This document shows, one piece after another, positions 1 to 6,671 of a stretch of DNA of 9,099 nucleotides (its first letter is position 1; each line of letters starts with the position of its first letter). Source of the stretch: DATKIY01 sp035543875 (lineage in GTDB: Bacteria; Actinomycetota; Actinomycetes; JAHEKZ01); contig DATKIY010000130.1 in the NCBI GenBank assembly GCA_035543875.1, forward strand, positions 1-9,099, given 5' to 3'. Both the position numbers and the translations under genes were made by a program. Under the pieces are notes generated by a model. It made no database searches and was not told the DNA's origin. It saw only the letters and a program-made list of their open reading frames with translations.

Positions 1-1197
1 CCAGGACGGCAGCCCGCAGCCGGGGAAGGTGCAGGTCGGGTCGCGGTGGACCAGGTAGTCGACCAGTCGTTGGGGTGGCCGGTAGGTGGTGCGCCCATAG
101 TCGAGCAGGTGCCCGGTGACCGGGTCAGCGACCCAACGCCGCCACACCCCGTCAGCGGCTAGGTCACGAGCCACCGGCGCGGGGATCGGGCCGTACCCGG
201 TCAGGTCGGCTGGGTCGTCGTTGAGTTTGAGCAACGTGTCCAGCGAGACCACGACGCCGACCTCGACCCGACGCTTGCCTTGGAAGGATCCGAGGTCGGG
301 GTCGGCCAACACTTGATCGGACAGGTCAACCAGCGCCTTCGCCCGCCAGTACGCCAAATCCTGCCGACCCACCGAACACTGCTCCGGCTGCTGGTCCTGT
401 TCTGGTTCACCCGTTGGTTCACCGGAGCGCTCGGCTTGGTCACGAGCCTCGCGGGTGTCACGGGCTTGCCGGTGGGCTTGGTCGCGGAGCCGGCGGCCGT
501 GCGCGGTCAGCGCTTTCCACACCACCTGCGCGTCATCAGCGGGTAGCCGGGCAGCGATCGTGGCCATCCCGTCAGCTTCCGGGTACTGCGCCACCTCAGT
601 GCCCGACGCGACCGCTGCGGCTTGGGCTTGCTCAGCGGCCTGGGTGTCCGCCGCGATCACCGCCCGCTTAACGAACCGTCGAATCTGCGCCGGTGTGATG
701 ACGTGCCCACCGTGCCACGCCGCAGCCACCTCAGCGTCCACCCACCCGGCCTGCCGGTCAGTCAACCCCGCTGTTTCATCGACCACCGGGGCCGCGTGCT
801 GCACCGTCCACCGACCCGACTCCACCAACGCAAGCACCACCGGAAGCCGAGACGTCAACCCGGTCGCAATATCGATCCGACGCGCGGCGCTGGCATGCGA
901 CAACCCCAACCCGGTCGCCACGTCAGCATTGGTGTCCTGACGCGACGTGCACGGCCCATCCGCCCCGTGAACCGCCGCGGCCAACGCCCGCTGCTGCTGC
1001 GCCGCAACCCAGGACGCTTGCCTCTCCCACGCCTGCACCAGCATCAACCGCTCACACTCACCCAACGACCCCGGATCAACCGAAACCAACGCTTTGATGG
1101 TCTCCACGCCAGGCTGGGCATCCAAAAAGTCATGCGCGAACGCGAACTGACTGATGGACTCCGCCACCTCTGGCATCACCGTCGCCGCTATCGACAT
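1..1197 (-). CDS. DUF222 / HNH endonuclease domain protein (13E12-repeat family), 3' end outside window
   Basis: The reverse strand is open from an ATG at 1197 to the left edge, giving 399 codons with no stop. Residues about 35-350 look like the actinobacterial DUF222 domain: alpha-helical, alanine-rich, with the stretch VATGLGLSHASAARRIDIA near residues 93-111. A highly charged linker (about 236-270, rich in R, D, E and Q) interrupts it. The last visible residues, YRPPQRLVDYLVHRDPTC and then FPGC, are the usual entry into the C-terminal HNH nuclease domain, with Cys389 and Cys394 as likely zinc ligands; the His-Asn-His core lies beyond the window. The family is present in many copies in actinobacteria and includes the mycobacterial REP13E12 proteins; nuclease activity is assumed from the domain. 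The start has only a weak TAGG eight bases upstream. It is transcribed away from erpA. Plus-strand open frames over it are shadows. Confidence 0.9.
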   Translation of the reverse strand, partial: MSIAATVMPEVAESISQFAFAHDFLDAQPGVETIKALVSVDPGSLGECERLMLVQAWERQASWVAAQQQRALAAAVHGADGPCTSRQDTNADVATGLGLSHASAARRIDIATGLTSRLPVVLALVESGRWTVQHAAPVVDETAGLTDRQAGWVDAEVAAAWHGGHVITPAQIRRFVKRAVIAADTQAAEQAQAAAVASGTEVAQYPEADGMATIAARLPADDAQVVWKALTAHGRRLRDQAHRQARDTREARDQAERSGEPTGEPEQDQQPEQCSVGRQDLAYWRAKALVDLSDQVLADPDLGSFQGKRRVEVGVVVSLDTLLKLNDDPADLTGYGPIPAPVARDLAADGVWRRWVADPVTGHLLDYGRTTYRPPQRLVDYLVHRDPTCTFPGCGLPSW

Positions 1198-1405
1198 ACC
1201 CCAAACCTAGAACCCACCACCGACAATCCGACCAACACAACAACGGCTATCCACAGACGGACTTCCGGTGGATTTCTTCCCTTGATCCATTGGCGGCAAA
1301 TGGCCTGGGCTCCCGCAGTTCGGGGCGCCTTCCAGGTGCGGAGCCGCCGTTTGGTCCCCCGATATGCGACCATGGGAATGGCTAGCGACGCCTCGCGCGT
1401 TGTAT

Positions 1406-1431
1406 GTCTGAGTGGATCGATCTTCGATCCA
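1406..1431. promoter_or_regulatory. Palindrome upstream of erpA (candidate operator)
   Basis: Bases 1413-1431 read TGGATCGA-TCT-TCGATCCA, an 8-bp perfect inverted repeat around a 3-base centre, ending 31 bp before the erpA ATG. GTCTGA lies just left, at 1406-1411. The core 13-mer ATCGATCTTCGAT (1416-1428) recurs at 7501-7513 between aat and ctaC, again preceded by GTCTGA. The rest of the 1198-1462 gap shows no convincing -35/-10 pair on either strand. The function as a protein-binding site or transcript hairpin is inferred. Confidence 0.45.
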
Positions 1432-1449
1432 GATGCTGTCGACCAACCC

Positions 1450-1454
1450 AGGAG
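1450..1454 (+). promoter_or_regulatory. Ribosome binding site deciding the erpA start
   Basis: AGGAG ends 8 bases before the ATG at 1463. This favours that start over an in-frame GTG at 1412, which would add 17 residues unlike the family, would lie inside the upstream palindrome and has no comparable Shine-Dalgarno sequence. Confidence 0.75.
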
Positions 1455-1462
1455 CCCAACAC

Positions 1463-1837
1463 ATGACCGTGCAGAGCGAGAACAGTGCCGGCAGCGTCGC
1501 AACTGACGCCCAGGCTGGCGTCGTCCTCACCGACAACGCGGCCGTCAAGGTCAAGGGCCTGCTCGAGCAGGAGGGTCGCACTGACCTGTCGCTGCGGATC
1601 GCGGTTCAACCAGGTGGCTGCAGCGGCCTGCGCTACCAGCTCTTCTTCGACGATCGCAGCCTCGACGGCGACGCCGTCCAGCCGTACGACGGCTTCAGCG
1701 TCGTCGTCGACCGGATGAGCGTGCCCTACCTCGGTGGCGCCACTATCGACTTCGTCGACACGATCGAAAAGCAGGGGTTCACCATCGACAACCCCAACGC
1801 CACCGGGTCCTGCGCCTGCGGAGACTCATTTAACTAG
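1463..1837 (+). CDS. erpA: Iron-sulfur cluster insertion protein, ErpA/HesB/IscA A-type carrier
   Basis: A 124-residue protein, the usual size for A-type carriers. These proteins receive an Fe-S cluster from the assembly scaffold (SUF in most actinobacteria) and pass it to apo-enzymes in the cytosol. The three ligand cysteines are present in the family spacing: Cys53 in QPGGCSGLRY, and Cys117 and Cys119 in ATGSCACGDSF at the C-terminus (C-x63-C-x-C). The N-terminal 20 residues are variable, as is normal. It appears to be monocistronic: a divergent gene lies upstream and a 161-bp gap separates it from the RCC1 gene. The name erpA follows actinobacterial usage; sequence alone does not exclude an IscA or SufA role. 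In mycobacteria a homologue (Rv2204c, from memory) also lies near an adoK-like kinase and ctaC. Confidence 0.93.
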   Translation: MTVQSENSAGSVATDAQAGVVLTDNAAVKVKGLLEQEGRTDLSLRIAVQPGGCSGLRYQLFFDDRSLDGDAVQPYDGFSVVVDRMSVPYLGGATIDFVDTIEKQGFTIDNPNATGSCACGDSFN

Positions 1838-1921
1838 CGCGTTTCGCCTCGGCGCTTTCGACGGTTACCCGGTTTCACTGGCTCGCCGTTCAGCAGCCAT
1901 TGAGGGGAAAGAGTGGGGAAT

Positions 1922-1940
1922 CTGGTCCCGCGCGGACCAG
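1922..1940. repeat. Inverted repeat in the erpA / RCC1 gene gap
   Basis: CTGGTCC-CGCGC-GGACCAG is a perfect 7-bp inverted repeat around a 5-base loop, 85 bp after the erpA stop and 58 bp before the RCC1 gene start. No T-run follows, so it is not a classical intrinsic terminator. It could be a U-less terminator for erpA or an operator for the RCC1 gene. The rest of the 1838-1998 gap holds only a weak AGCGC/GCGCT pairing just after the erpA stop. Confidence 0.4.
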
Positions 1941-1998
1941 GCATCGGGTATGACTGGTGCCGGAGCATGACATTGCTTCACAACCTGTAGGGGGATAC

Positions 1999-3744
1999 AT
2001 GGCTGCGGCACGCCGTCGCGCTTGGCTGAACATTGTCGGGATCACGGCCGCAGTCGCAGTGGTGGCATGCCCCCTGGCCACACCCAAAGCGAGCGCAGCG
2101 CCGGTTGTAGGAACGGCTCTGACGTTCGGTGCTAACGACTTCGGTCAGCTGGGTGACGGGTCCTCGTCAACAACTACCCGCGCAACGCCCGGCCCCGCCA
2201 CTGGCATGGATGACATCGTCGACATCGGCGGTGGACGAGAACACATCATCGCTCTCCACAGTGACGGCACAGTGTCGACGTGGGGCTCCGACTTCTATGG
2301 CCAGCTGGGTAACGGAAGCGTCGATCAGTCGAATCACAACCAGCCGGTAGACGTCCCTGGATTGACCGATGTCGTCGACGTTGACGACGGGCACTACCAC
2401 TCGCTGGCGCTCGAGAGCGACGGTACGGCTTGGGCCTGGGGGTTCGGCAGCCTCGGTCAGTTGGGAAACAGCAGCACCGCCACCAGAGTCCATTCGCCCG
2501 TTCGGTTCGGCACGATGTCGAACGTCGCCCAGGTCTTTGGTGGACGCGACATGTCATACGTCGTGCTTGATGACGGCACGGTGTGGTGCTCCGGAGGAAA
2601 TGCGAACGGTGAGTGCGGCGACGCCTCCTACGTCGCAAAAATTGACTCGCCTGTCCAAGTTCCTGGGTTGACCAGCGTCATTGATATGGCTGGTGGCCGC
2701 AACCACGCCCTCGCGCTGAAGAGCAATGGCACCGTCTGGACGTGGGGTTTGAACTCCGACGGCCAACTTGGCGATGGCACACGCACCAAGCATGCTCATC
2801 CAGAGCAGGTCGCAGGGCTTAGCAACGTTGTCGATGTCGCCGCTGGCGCCGATCACAGCGTCGCTGTCACTGCCGATGGTCACGTTTACACCTGGGGCTG
2901 GGGTGGTCGGGGACAGCTTGGACTTGGTGACGAGAACGATCGGCTCGTTCCGACGGAGGTGCCCGGAATCTCCGATGCCGCGATCTCCGAGGCTGGCCGT
3001 GACCACACCCTGATCATCACCACGGACGGCCACTTAGTCACCTGGGGTGAGAACGCGAACAAGCAAACGGGCGACAACACATCGGCGCTGGAGGTCACGT
3101 CGCCGTACACGGTTCCAGGGCTCGACAATGTGATTGCGGCCGCAGGCGGACAGGCGTACAGCGTTGTGCTTCAGGCAAACTCCACTCCGCCACCACCTTT
3201 GCTCGAAGACGGTTTTGACTCGGGTCTGAGTGGTTGGGTTGGGGGAGTGAACTTCACGCTGGACAACTCGGAGTTCCCCGCGACCGGATCGGCCCCCAGT
3301 TTGCGTGCCGTTCTGGCCGGGCAGCGCTCGGCCGCTCAGCACGGACTGCCGGCCGGCGCGGCGTCAGGTGCATGTGCCGCGATCCAAACCAGACTTGAGT
3401 CATCCAACTCTGCGCTTCCCATCCTCAAGCTGGCCGCTAGTGATGGGACACCGATCGCGCGCTTGATTATCGGGAAGGACCGACGACTTAAGGTGCGCGC
3501 AGATGGCGCGGGGGTGGTACGCGTGTCAAGCGTGCTCGTGCCGTTGAACCAGTGGCATGAGCTTGGAGTATGCGTGCACGACAATGGGACTTCCGACCAG
3601 CTTGCGGCAACCTTCGACGGAAACAGCGTCGGTCAGTGGACGCTCAACAACGGCAGTCTTTCTATTGAGCAACTTGAGATCGGCGTGCCTAAGAAGGTCA
3701 CCGCCACATTCAATCTCGATGACGTTGTGGTGACAGCCAACTAA
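1999..3744 (+). CDS. Secreted RCC1-repeat (seven-bladed propeller) protein with C-terminal jelly-roll-like domain
   Basis: A 581-residue exported protein. The ATG at 1999 is chosen because it gives a clean signal peptide and has AGGGGG four bases upstream; an in-frame GTG at 1957 would add 14 residues without one. Residues 1-33 are an arginine-rich n-region, a hydrophobic core and an ASA|AP signal peptidase site. Residues about 37-394 hold seven RCC1 repeats, each with W/G-rich GQLGDG and HSLALxxDGT motifs, enough for a closed propeller. A PPPP linker (397-400) leads to about 180 residues starting DGFDSGLSGW and ending FNLDDVVV, which resembles the jelly-roll modules on many actinobacterial secreted proteins; that assignment is by pattern only. 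There is no C-terminal anchor or sortase motif. RCC1 repeats generally mediate binding; the ligand here is unknown. The gene sits between erpA and an adoK-like kinase with no evident functional link. Confidence 0.88.
   Translation: MAAARRRAWLNIVGITAAVAVVACPLATPKASAAPVVGTALTFGANDFGQLGDGSSSTTTRATPGPATGMDDIVDIGGGREHIIALHSDGTVSTWGSDFYGQLGNGSVDQSNHNQPVDVPGLTDVVDVDDGHYHSLALESDGTAWAWGFGSLGQLGNSSTATRVHSPVRFGTMSNVAQVFGGRDMSYVVLDDGTVWCSGGNANGECGDASYVAKIDSPVQVPGLTSVIDMAGGRNHALALKSNGTVWTWGLNSDGQLGDGTRTKHAHPEQVAGLSNVVDVAAGADHSVAVTADGHVYTWGWGGRGQLGLGDENDRLVPTEVPGISDAAISEAGRDHTLIITTDGHLVTWGENANKQTGDNTSALEVTSPYTVPGLDNVIAAAGGQAYSVVLQANSTPPPPLLEDGFDSGLSGWVGGVNFTLDNSEFPATGSAPSLRAVLAGQRSAAQHGLPAGAASGACAAIQTRLESSNSALPILKLAASDGTPIARLIIGKDRRLKVRADGAGVVRVSSVLVPLNQWHELGVCVHDNGTSDQLAATFDGNSVGQWTLNNGSLSIEQLEIGVPKKVTATFNLDDVVVTAN
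2107..3180 (+). repeat. Seven tandem RCC1 repeats
   Basis: The GQLG-equivalent motif starts at about 2143, 2299, 2455, 2608, 2761, 2911 and 3061. The spacing is 156, 156, 153, 153, 150 and 150 bases, or 52, 52, 51, 51, 50 and 50 codons. Blade 4 is the most divergent (GECGD in place of GQLGD) and blade 7 reads KQTGD. The nucleotide copies have diverged, so this is an old protein repeat rather than a recent amplification. Confidence 0.85.
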
Positions 3745-3748
3745 GTCC

Positions 3749-5569
3749 TCAGGCGTTGGATGCGTCCTGGCTGGCAATCGGCATTTTCGCTTCGAGGAAG
3801 CTCAAGATGCCGCGGATTTCGCGAGCCTTGGCTGTCATGTCGTACAAAGCATGTCCGGAGTCCCAACGTTCGTAGGTCACGTCGTGTCCTCGGCCACGCA
3901 GCCTTTCGACATATCCGTCAATCTGGCGAGGGGGACAACGCGGATCATTCGCGCCCGCAGTGATGAACAAAGGTGCCTTGACGTCGTCGACGTAGGTAAT
4001 GGGCGAGGCGACTCGATATTCCTCTGGCATGTCCTTGATGCTGCCACCCATCAGTGACTCGTCGTACTTTGTCATGAAGTCTTGCTGATCCTCGTGGGCT
4101 ATGAACCAATCGGCCAGGGGCACCGCGGCCGCCCCGCACTGCCATCGGTCGGGCTCAACTCCCAGCGCGAACAGTGTTAGGTAACCGCCCCACGATCCAC
4201 CTGCCATGGCGACCTGATTTCCGTCGACGATGCCACGCTCTTCGAGCGCAACTCGGATCGCGGAAATGTCTTCGAGCTCGGTGAAGCCGAGACGAGTGTG
4301 CAGCGCGTCTCGCCAAGTCGCGCCGTAGCCGGTCGAGCCGCGGTAGTTCACCCGAACAACGGCGTAGCCCGCGTCGACGATGGCAGCGATCGAGACGTGG
4401 AACGCATCGAAGTCCTGACCGGTCGGTCCGCCGTGGACCACAAAGACCGTGGGGTGCGGCCGCTGACGGCCCTCGGGCTCGAGCAGGAGTGCATGAACCT
4501 GACCACCTGGTCCATCGGCGAACACGTCCTGCGAAGGAACCGAGGGAGGCGGCGGGTCACCGAGATCGACGATGGGGCCGTCATCTAGTCGAATCAGCTT
4601 TGGCGGGGTTGCAGCGTCCGAGACGAGTGCGTGGACGGTTCCGTCAGGGCGAGCGGACGAGCGGAAGATCGTGCCGGTTGGCGTCGCCAGGTCTGTGATT
4701 TCCTGCGAGGCAAGGTTGTACGCGTGGAGCGAGTGGCGCCCGATGTCGGCCCTCGTGATGAGCAGCCGCTGGCCGTCCGGAAACCAGCTAGCACTGAGAT
4801 CGCCGGAGCGGTCGAGTTCGAGTTGCTGCTCAGCTCCGGTTTCTGGAGACCAAAGCAGGATGCCGTCTCGGTTGTTCCGTTCGTGTGTTACCAGCACGGT
4901 CATCTCATCGGCGGACCCGGTGGGTGAGAATCCGACGGCGGATAGCGCCAGGCCAGGATCGCGTAGCTCTGCGGTGACAACGCCGTCCGCTAGCCGTACG
5001 ACCCGGATTCCTTGGTGCAGCCAGTCGCCGTCCGGCGCAAAGGAGACTAGGGCGAGGGACCCGTCCTTGCTGACGTCAACCAGTTCTCCCATCTCGGGAA
5101 AGGCGACGATGACCCCGCCGTTGCCGGCAGCATCCGCAGTGGCGACAGCCAAGCCGTCGTTCGTCAGCCGGCCGAGGTAGGTCGTGGTCGGTGTGGCGAT
5201 GACGCCGGCGGTAAACGTCGGTGGCAAATCCGCTAACAGCGTGACGGCGTCGCCGCCAGAGTCGAACGGCAGGCGCTGCCATCGTCCGACCTCATCGCCG
5301 TCATGGTCGTCGAACCACAGGACGTGTTCTCCGTCGGAGGAGATGCCGCCAGCCGTCGTGCCCTGGGGGCGGTCGGTGACTTGACGCAACGTTGCTGGCG
5401 TGGTCGTGGCATCGAAGGTGTGAACCTCGGCCCTGCCCGAGCAAGTGGCGAGTAGCACGCCTCGGTTGCTGACCTGTTTAGCCCAGGAGACCGCGGGGGC
5501 CGTGAGGCTGAATGGAATGAGTTGTGGGCGGTGGATTCGTTGTTCCCACCGAGGCTGATTCGTGGACAC
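3749..5569 (-). CDS. S9 family peptidase (prolyl oligopeptidase / acylaminoacyl-peptidase type)
   Basis: A 606-residue serine peptidase, likely cytosolic because no signal peptide is visible. The frame is open up to 5881, but that extension is low-complexity, unlike the family, and overlaps the kinase gene. The GTG at 5569 is chosen because GGCAGGA precedes it by 7 bases and the protein then begins in a family-like way (QPRWEQRIHRP). Residues about 20-345 contain repeated SxDGxxL/W-type strands of the beta-propeller that gates substrates in this family. The alpha/beta-hydrolase domain follows: the HGGP oxyanion loop near 380, NYRGSTGYG near 408, nucleophile Ser459 in GGSWGGY, Asp542 in GANDPRCP and His573 in DSGHALY, so the triad is complete. 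The expected role is cleavage of short or N-blocked peptides; the exact substrate cannot be told. It converges on the RCC1 gene with 4 bp between stops and diverges from the kinase. Confidence 0.9.
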   Translation of the reverse strand: MSTNQPRWEQRIHRPQLIPFSLTAPAVSWAKQVSNRGVLLATCSGRAEVHTFDATTTPATLRQVTDRPQGTTAGGISSDGEHVLWFDDHDGDEVGRWQRLPFDSGGDAVTLLADLPPTFTAGVIATPTTTYLGRLTNDGLAVATADAAGNGGVIVAFPEMGELVDVSKDGSLALVSFAPDGDWLHQGIRVVRLADGVVTAELRDPGLALSAVGFSPTGSADEMTVLVTHERNNRDGILLWSPETGAEQQLELDRSGDLSASWFPDGQRLLITRADIGRHSLHAYNLASQEITDLATPTGTIFRSSARPDGTVHALVSDAATPPKLIRLDDGPIVDLGDPPPPSVPSQDVFADGPGGQVHALLLEPEGRQRPHPTVFVVHGGPTGQDFDAFHVSIAAIVDAGYAVVRVNYRGSTGYGATWRDALHTRLGFTELEDISAIRVALEERGIVDGNQVAMAGGSWGGYLTLFALGVEPDRWQCGAAAVPLADWFIAHEDQQDFMTKYDESLMGGSIKDMPEEYRVASPITYVDDVKAPLFITAGANDPRCPPRQIDGYVERLRGRGHDVTYERWDSGHALYDMTAKAREIRGILSFLEAKMPIASQDASNA

Positions 5570-5576
5570 GGGTGAA

Positions 5577-5583
5577 TCCTGCC
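5577..5583 (-). promoter_or_regulatory. Ribosome binding site deciding the S9 peptidase start
   Basis: On the minus strand GGCAGGA ends 7 bases before the GTG at 5569. No ATG in this frame lies near it, and upstream in-frame starts run into the kinase coding region. Confidence 0.6.
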
Positions 5584-5640
5584 CGATGATCGCGGAGTTT
5601 CGTACATATAGCAGAGTGAGCGCGTCGTTCTCGGAAGATA

Positions 5641-5650
5641 TTTCGCGAAA
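5641..5650. promoter_or_regulatory. TTTCGCGAAA palindrome in the divergent peptidase / kinase gap
   Basis: A perfect 10-bp palindrome 26 bp before the kinase ATG, inside the 107-bp divergent region (5570-5676) that must hold promoters for both genes. The only AT-rich patches in the gap are TACATATAG near 5603 and GATATTTC next to the palindrome. Neither has a clear -35 partner, so promoter positions are not called. An operator role is inferred from symmetry and position. Confidence 0.3.
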
Positions 5651-5676
5651 CTGCGAGGGGAAAGGGGAAGGCTCGG

Positions 5677-6657
5677 ATGAGGATTGCTGTGACGGGGTCG
5701 GTTGCCACTGACCATTTGATGACCTTCGCAGGTCGGTTTGCCGACTCGCTGATGGCCGACAACCTCGATTCGCTCTCCGTGTCGTTCCTCGTTGACGATC
5801 TCGATGTCCGCCGCGGGGGAGTCGGAGCCAATATCGCCTTTGGGTTGGGCTGCCTGGGACTTGCGCCTGCCTTAATCGCATCAGTGGGCGAGGACTTCGA
5901 GGACTACCGCTCGTGGCTGAACCGACACGGGGTGAACACCGACGCCGTCACAGTGAGCGAGGAGCGACACACCGCCCGCTTTGTGTGCACGACCGACCAG
6001 GACCAGAACCAAATTGCTTCGTTCTACCCGGGAGCCATGTCGGAGGCACGCGAGATCGAGCTCGGGCCGGCGATGGAGCGTGCCGGCGGTTTCGACTTCG
6101 TCATCGTGGGTGCCGACGACCCGGTTGCCATGGTCAACCACACACAGGAGTGTCGTCAGCGTCGGTTGCCGTTTGCGGCGGACCCATCGCAACAGTTGAG
6201 CAGTCTCGACGGTGAGCAGATCGGTCAGCTTGTTGATGGGGCGAGTCTGCTCTTCAGCAATGAGTACGAGGCGGCACTGATCGAGCGTCGGACTGGCTGG
6301 ACGACCGAGCAGATTCTGCAGCGAGTGGAGACCCGGGTTACCACTCTCGGAGCCAAGGGTGCTCGTGTCGAGCGAGCGGGCCAGGAGCCCATCTCGGTCA
6401 CTGTCCCGAAAGAAGAAAAAGTCGTCGATCCGACAGGGGTTGGCGATGCGTTCCGCGCCGGCTACCTCGCGGGCATGGCGTGGGAGCTCGACGTCGAACG
6501 GTCGGCCCAGGTGGGCTGCCTGCTCGCCACGTATGTCGTCGAAACGCTCGGCACCCAGGAGTACTCGTTTACTCGGGCAGGTTTCGCCGAGCGATTCGCG
6601 AGTGCTTACGGTGACGGGCCGGCCGGTGAGGTCGAGCGCGCGCTGAGCGACAAGTAG
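5677..6657 (+). CDS. adoK: PfkB-family kinase, adenosine kinase (AdoK/CbhK)-like
   Basis: A 326-residue ribokinase-fold (PfkB) kinase, normal in length. The N-terminal signature RRGGVGANIAFGLGCLG (45-61) is the glycine-rich sugar-binding motif. The C-terminal signature DPTGVGDAFRAGYLAG (251-266) carries the anion hole and catalytic base Asp257. Segments such as AVTGSVATDHL, QIASFYPGAMSEAR and FAADPSQQL closely resemble my recollection of mycobacterial AdoK (Rv2202c), which phosphorylates adenosine to AMP in purine salvage and is more ribokinase-like than eukaryotic adenosine kinases. Adenosine is therefore the favoured substrate, but another nucleoside or sugar cannot be excluded. The ATG at 5677 has a strong GGGGAAGG five bases upstream. 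The aat gene follows after 14 bp, so the two are probably co-transcribed. Confidence 0.88.
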   Translation: MRIAVTGSVATDHLMTFAGRFADSLMADNLDSLSVSFLVDDLDVRRGGVGANIAFGLGCLGLAPALIASVGEDFEDYRSWLNRHGVNTDAVTVSEERHTARFVCTTDQDQNQIASFYPGAMSEAREIELGPAMERAGGFDFVIVGADDPVAMVNHTQECRQRRLPFAADPSQQLSSLDGEQIGQLVDGASLLFSNEYEAALIERRTGWTTEQILQRVETRVTTLGAKGARVERAGQEPISVTVPKEEKVVDPTGVGDAFRAGYLAGMAWELDVERSAQVGCLLATYVVETLGTQEYSFTRAGFAERFASAYGDGPAGEVERALSDK

Positions 6658-6671
6658 TCGAAGACCGGCCC

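Noticed and set aside
1247..1255. CTATCCACA, one mismatch from a DnaA box
   Set aside because: It is a single isolated copy with no cluster, no AT-rich unwinding region and no dnaA or dnaN nearby, so there is no support for an origin.
622..1506. 294-codon open frame on the plus strand
   Set aside because: It lies antisense to the DUF222/HNH gene and runs into erpA, its translation is Arg/Pro/His-rich low-complexity sequence with no family resemblance, and it has no ribosome binding site. It is a codon-bias shadow.
1371..1506. Possible 44-residue leader peptide before erpA, from the ATG at 1371
   Set aside because: No Shine-Dalgarno sequence precedes it, it overlaps the erpA start in another frame, and it is only the tail of the antisense shadow frame.
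1957..1998. Upstream GTG start for the RCC1 gene
   Set aside because: It would put 14 polar residues ahead of the signal peptide. The ATG at 1999 has AGGGGG upstream and begins a normal export signal.
2246..3033. Minus-strand open frames opposite the RCC1 gene (for example 2554-3033)
   Set aside because: They mirror the repeat pattern of the RCC1 gene and have no independent family features.
5570..5881. N-terminal extension of the S9 peptidase by 104 codons
   Set aside because: The extension overlaps the start of the kinase gene, is unlike S9 peptidase N-termini, and the GTG at 5569 has a good ribosome binding site.
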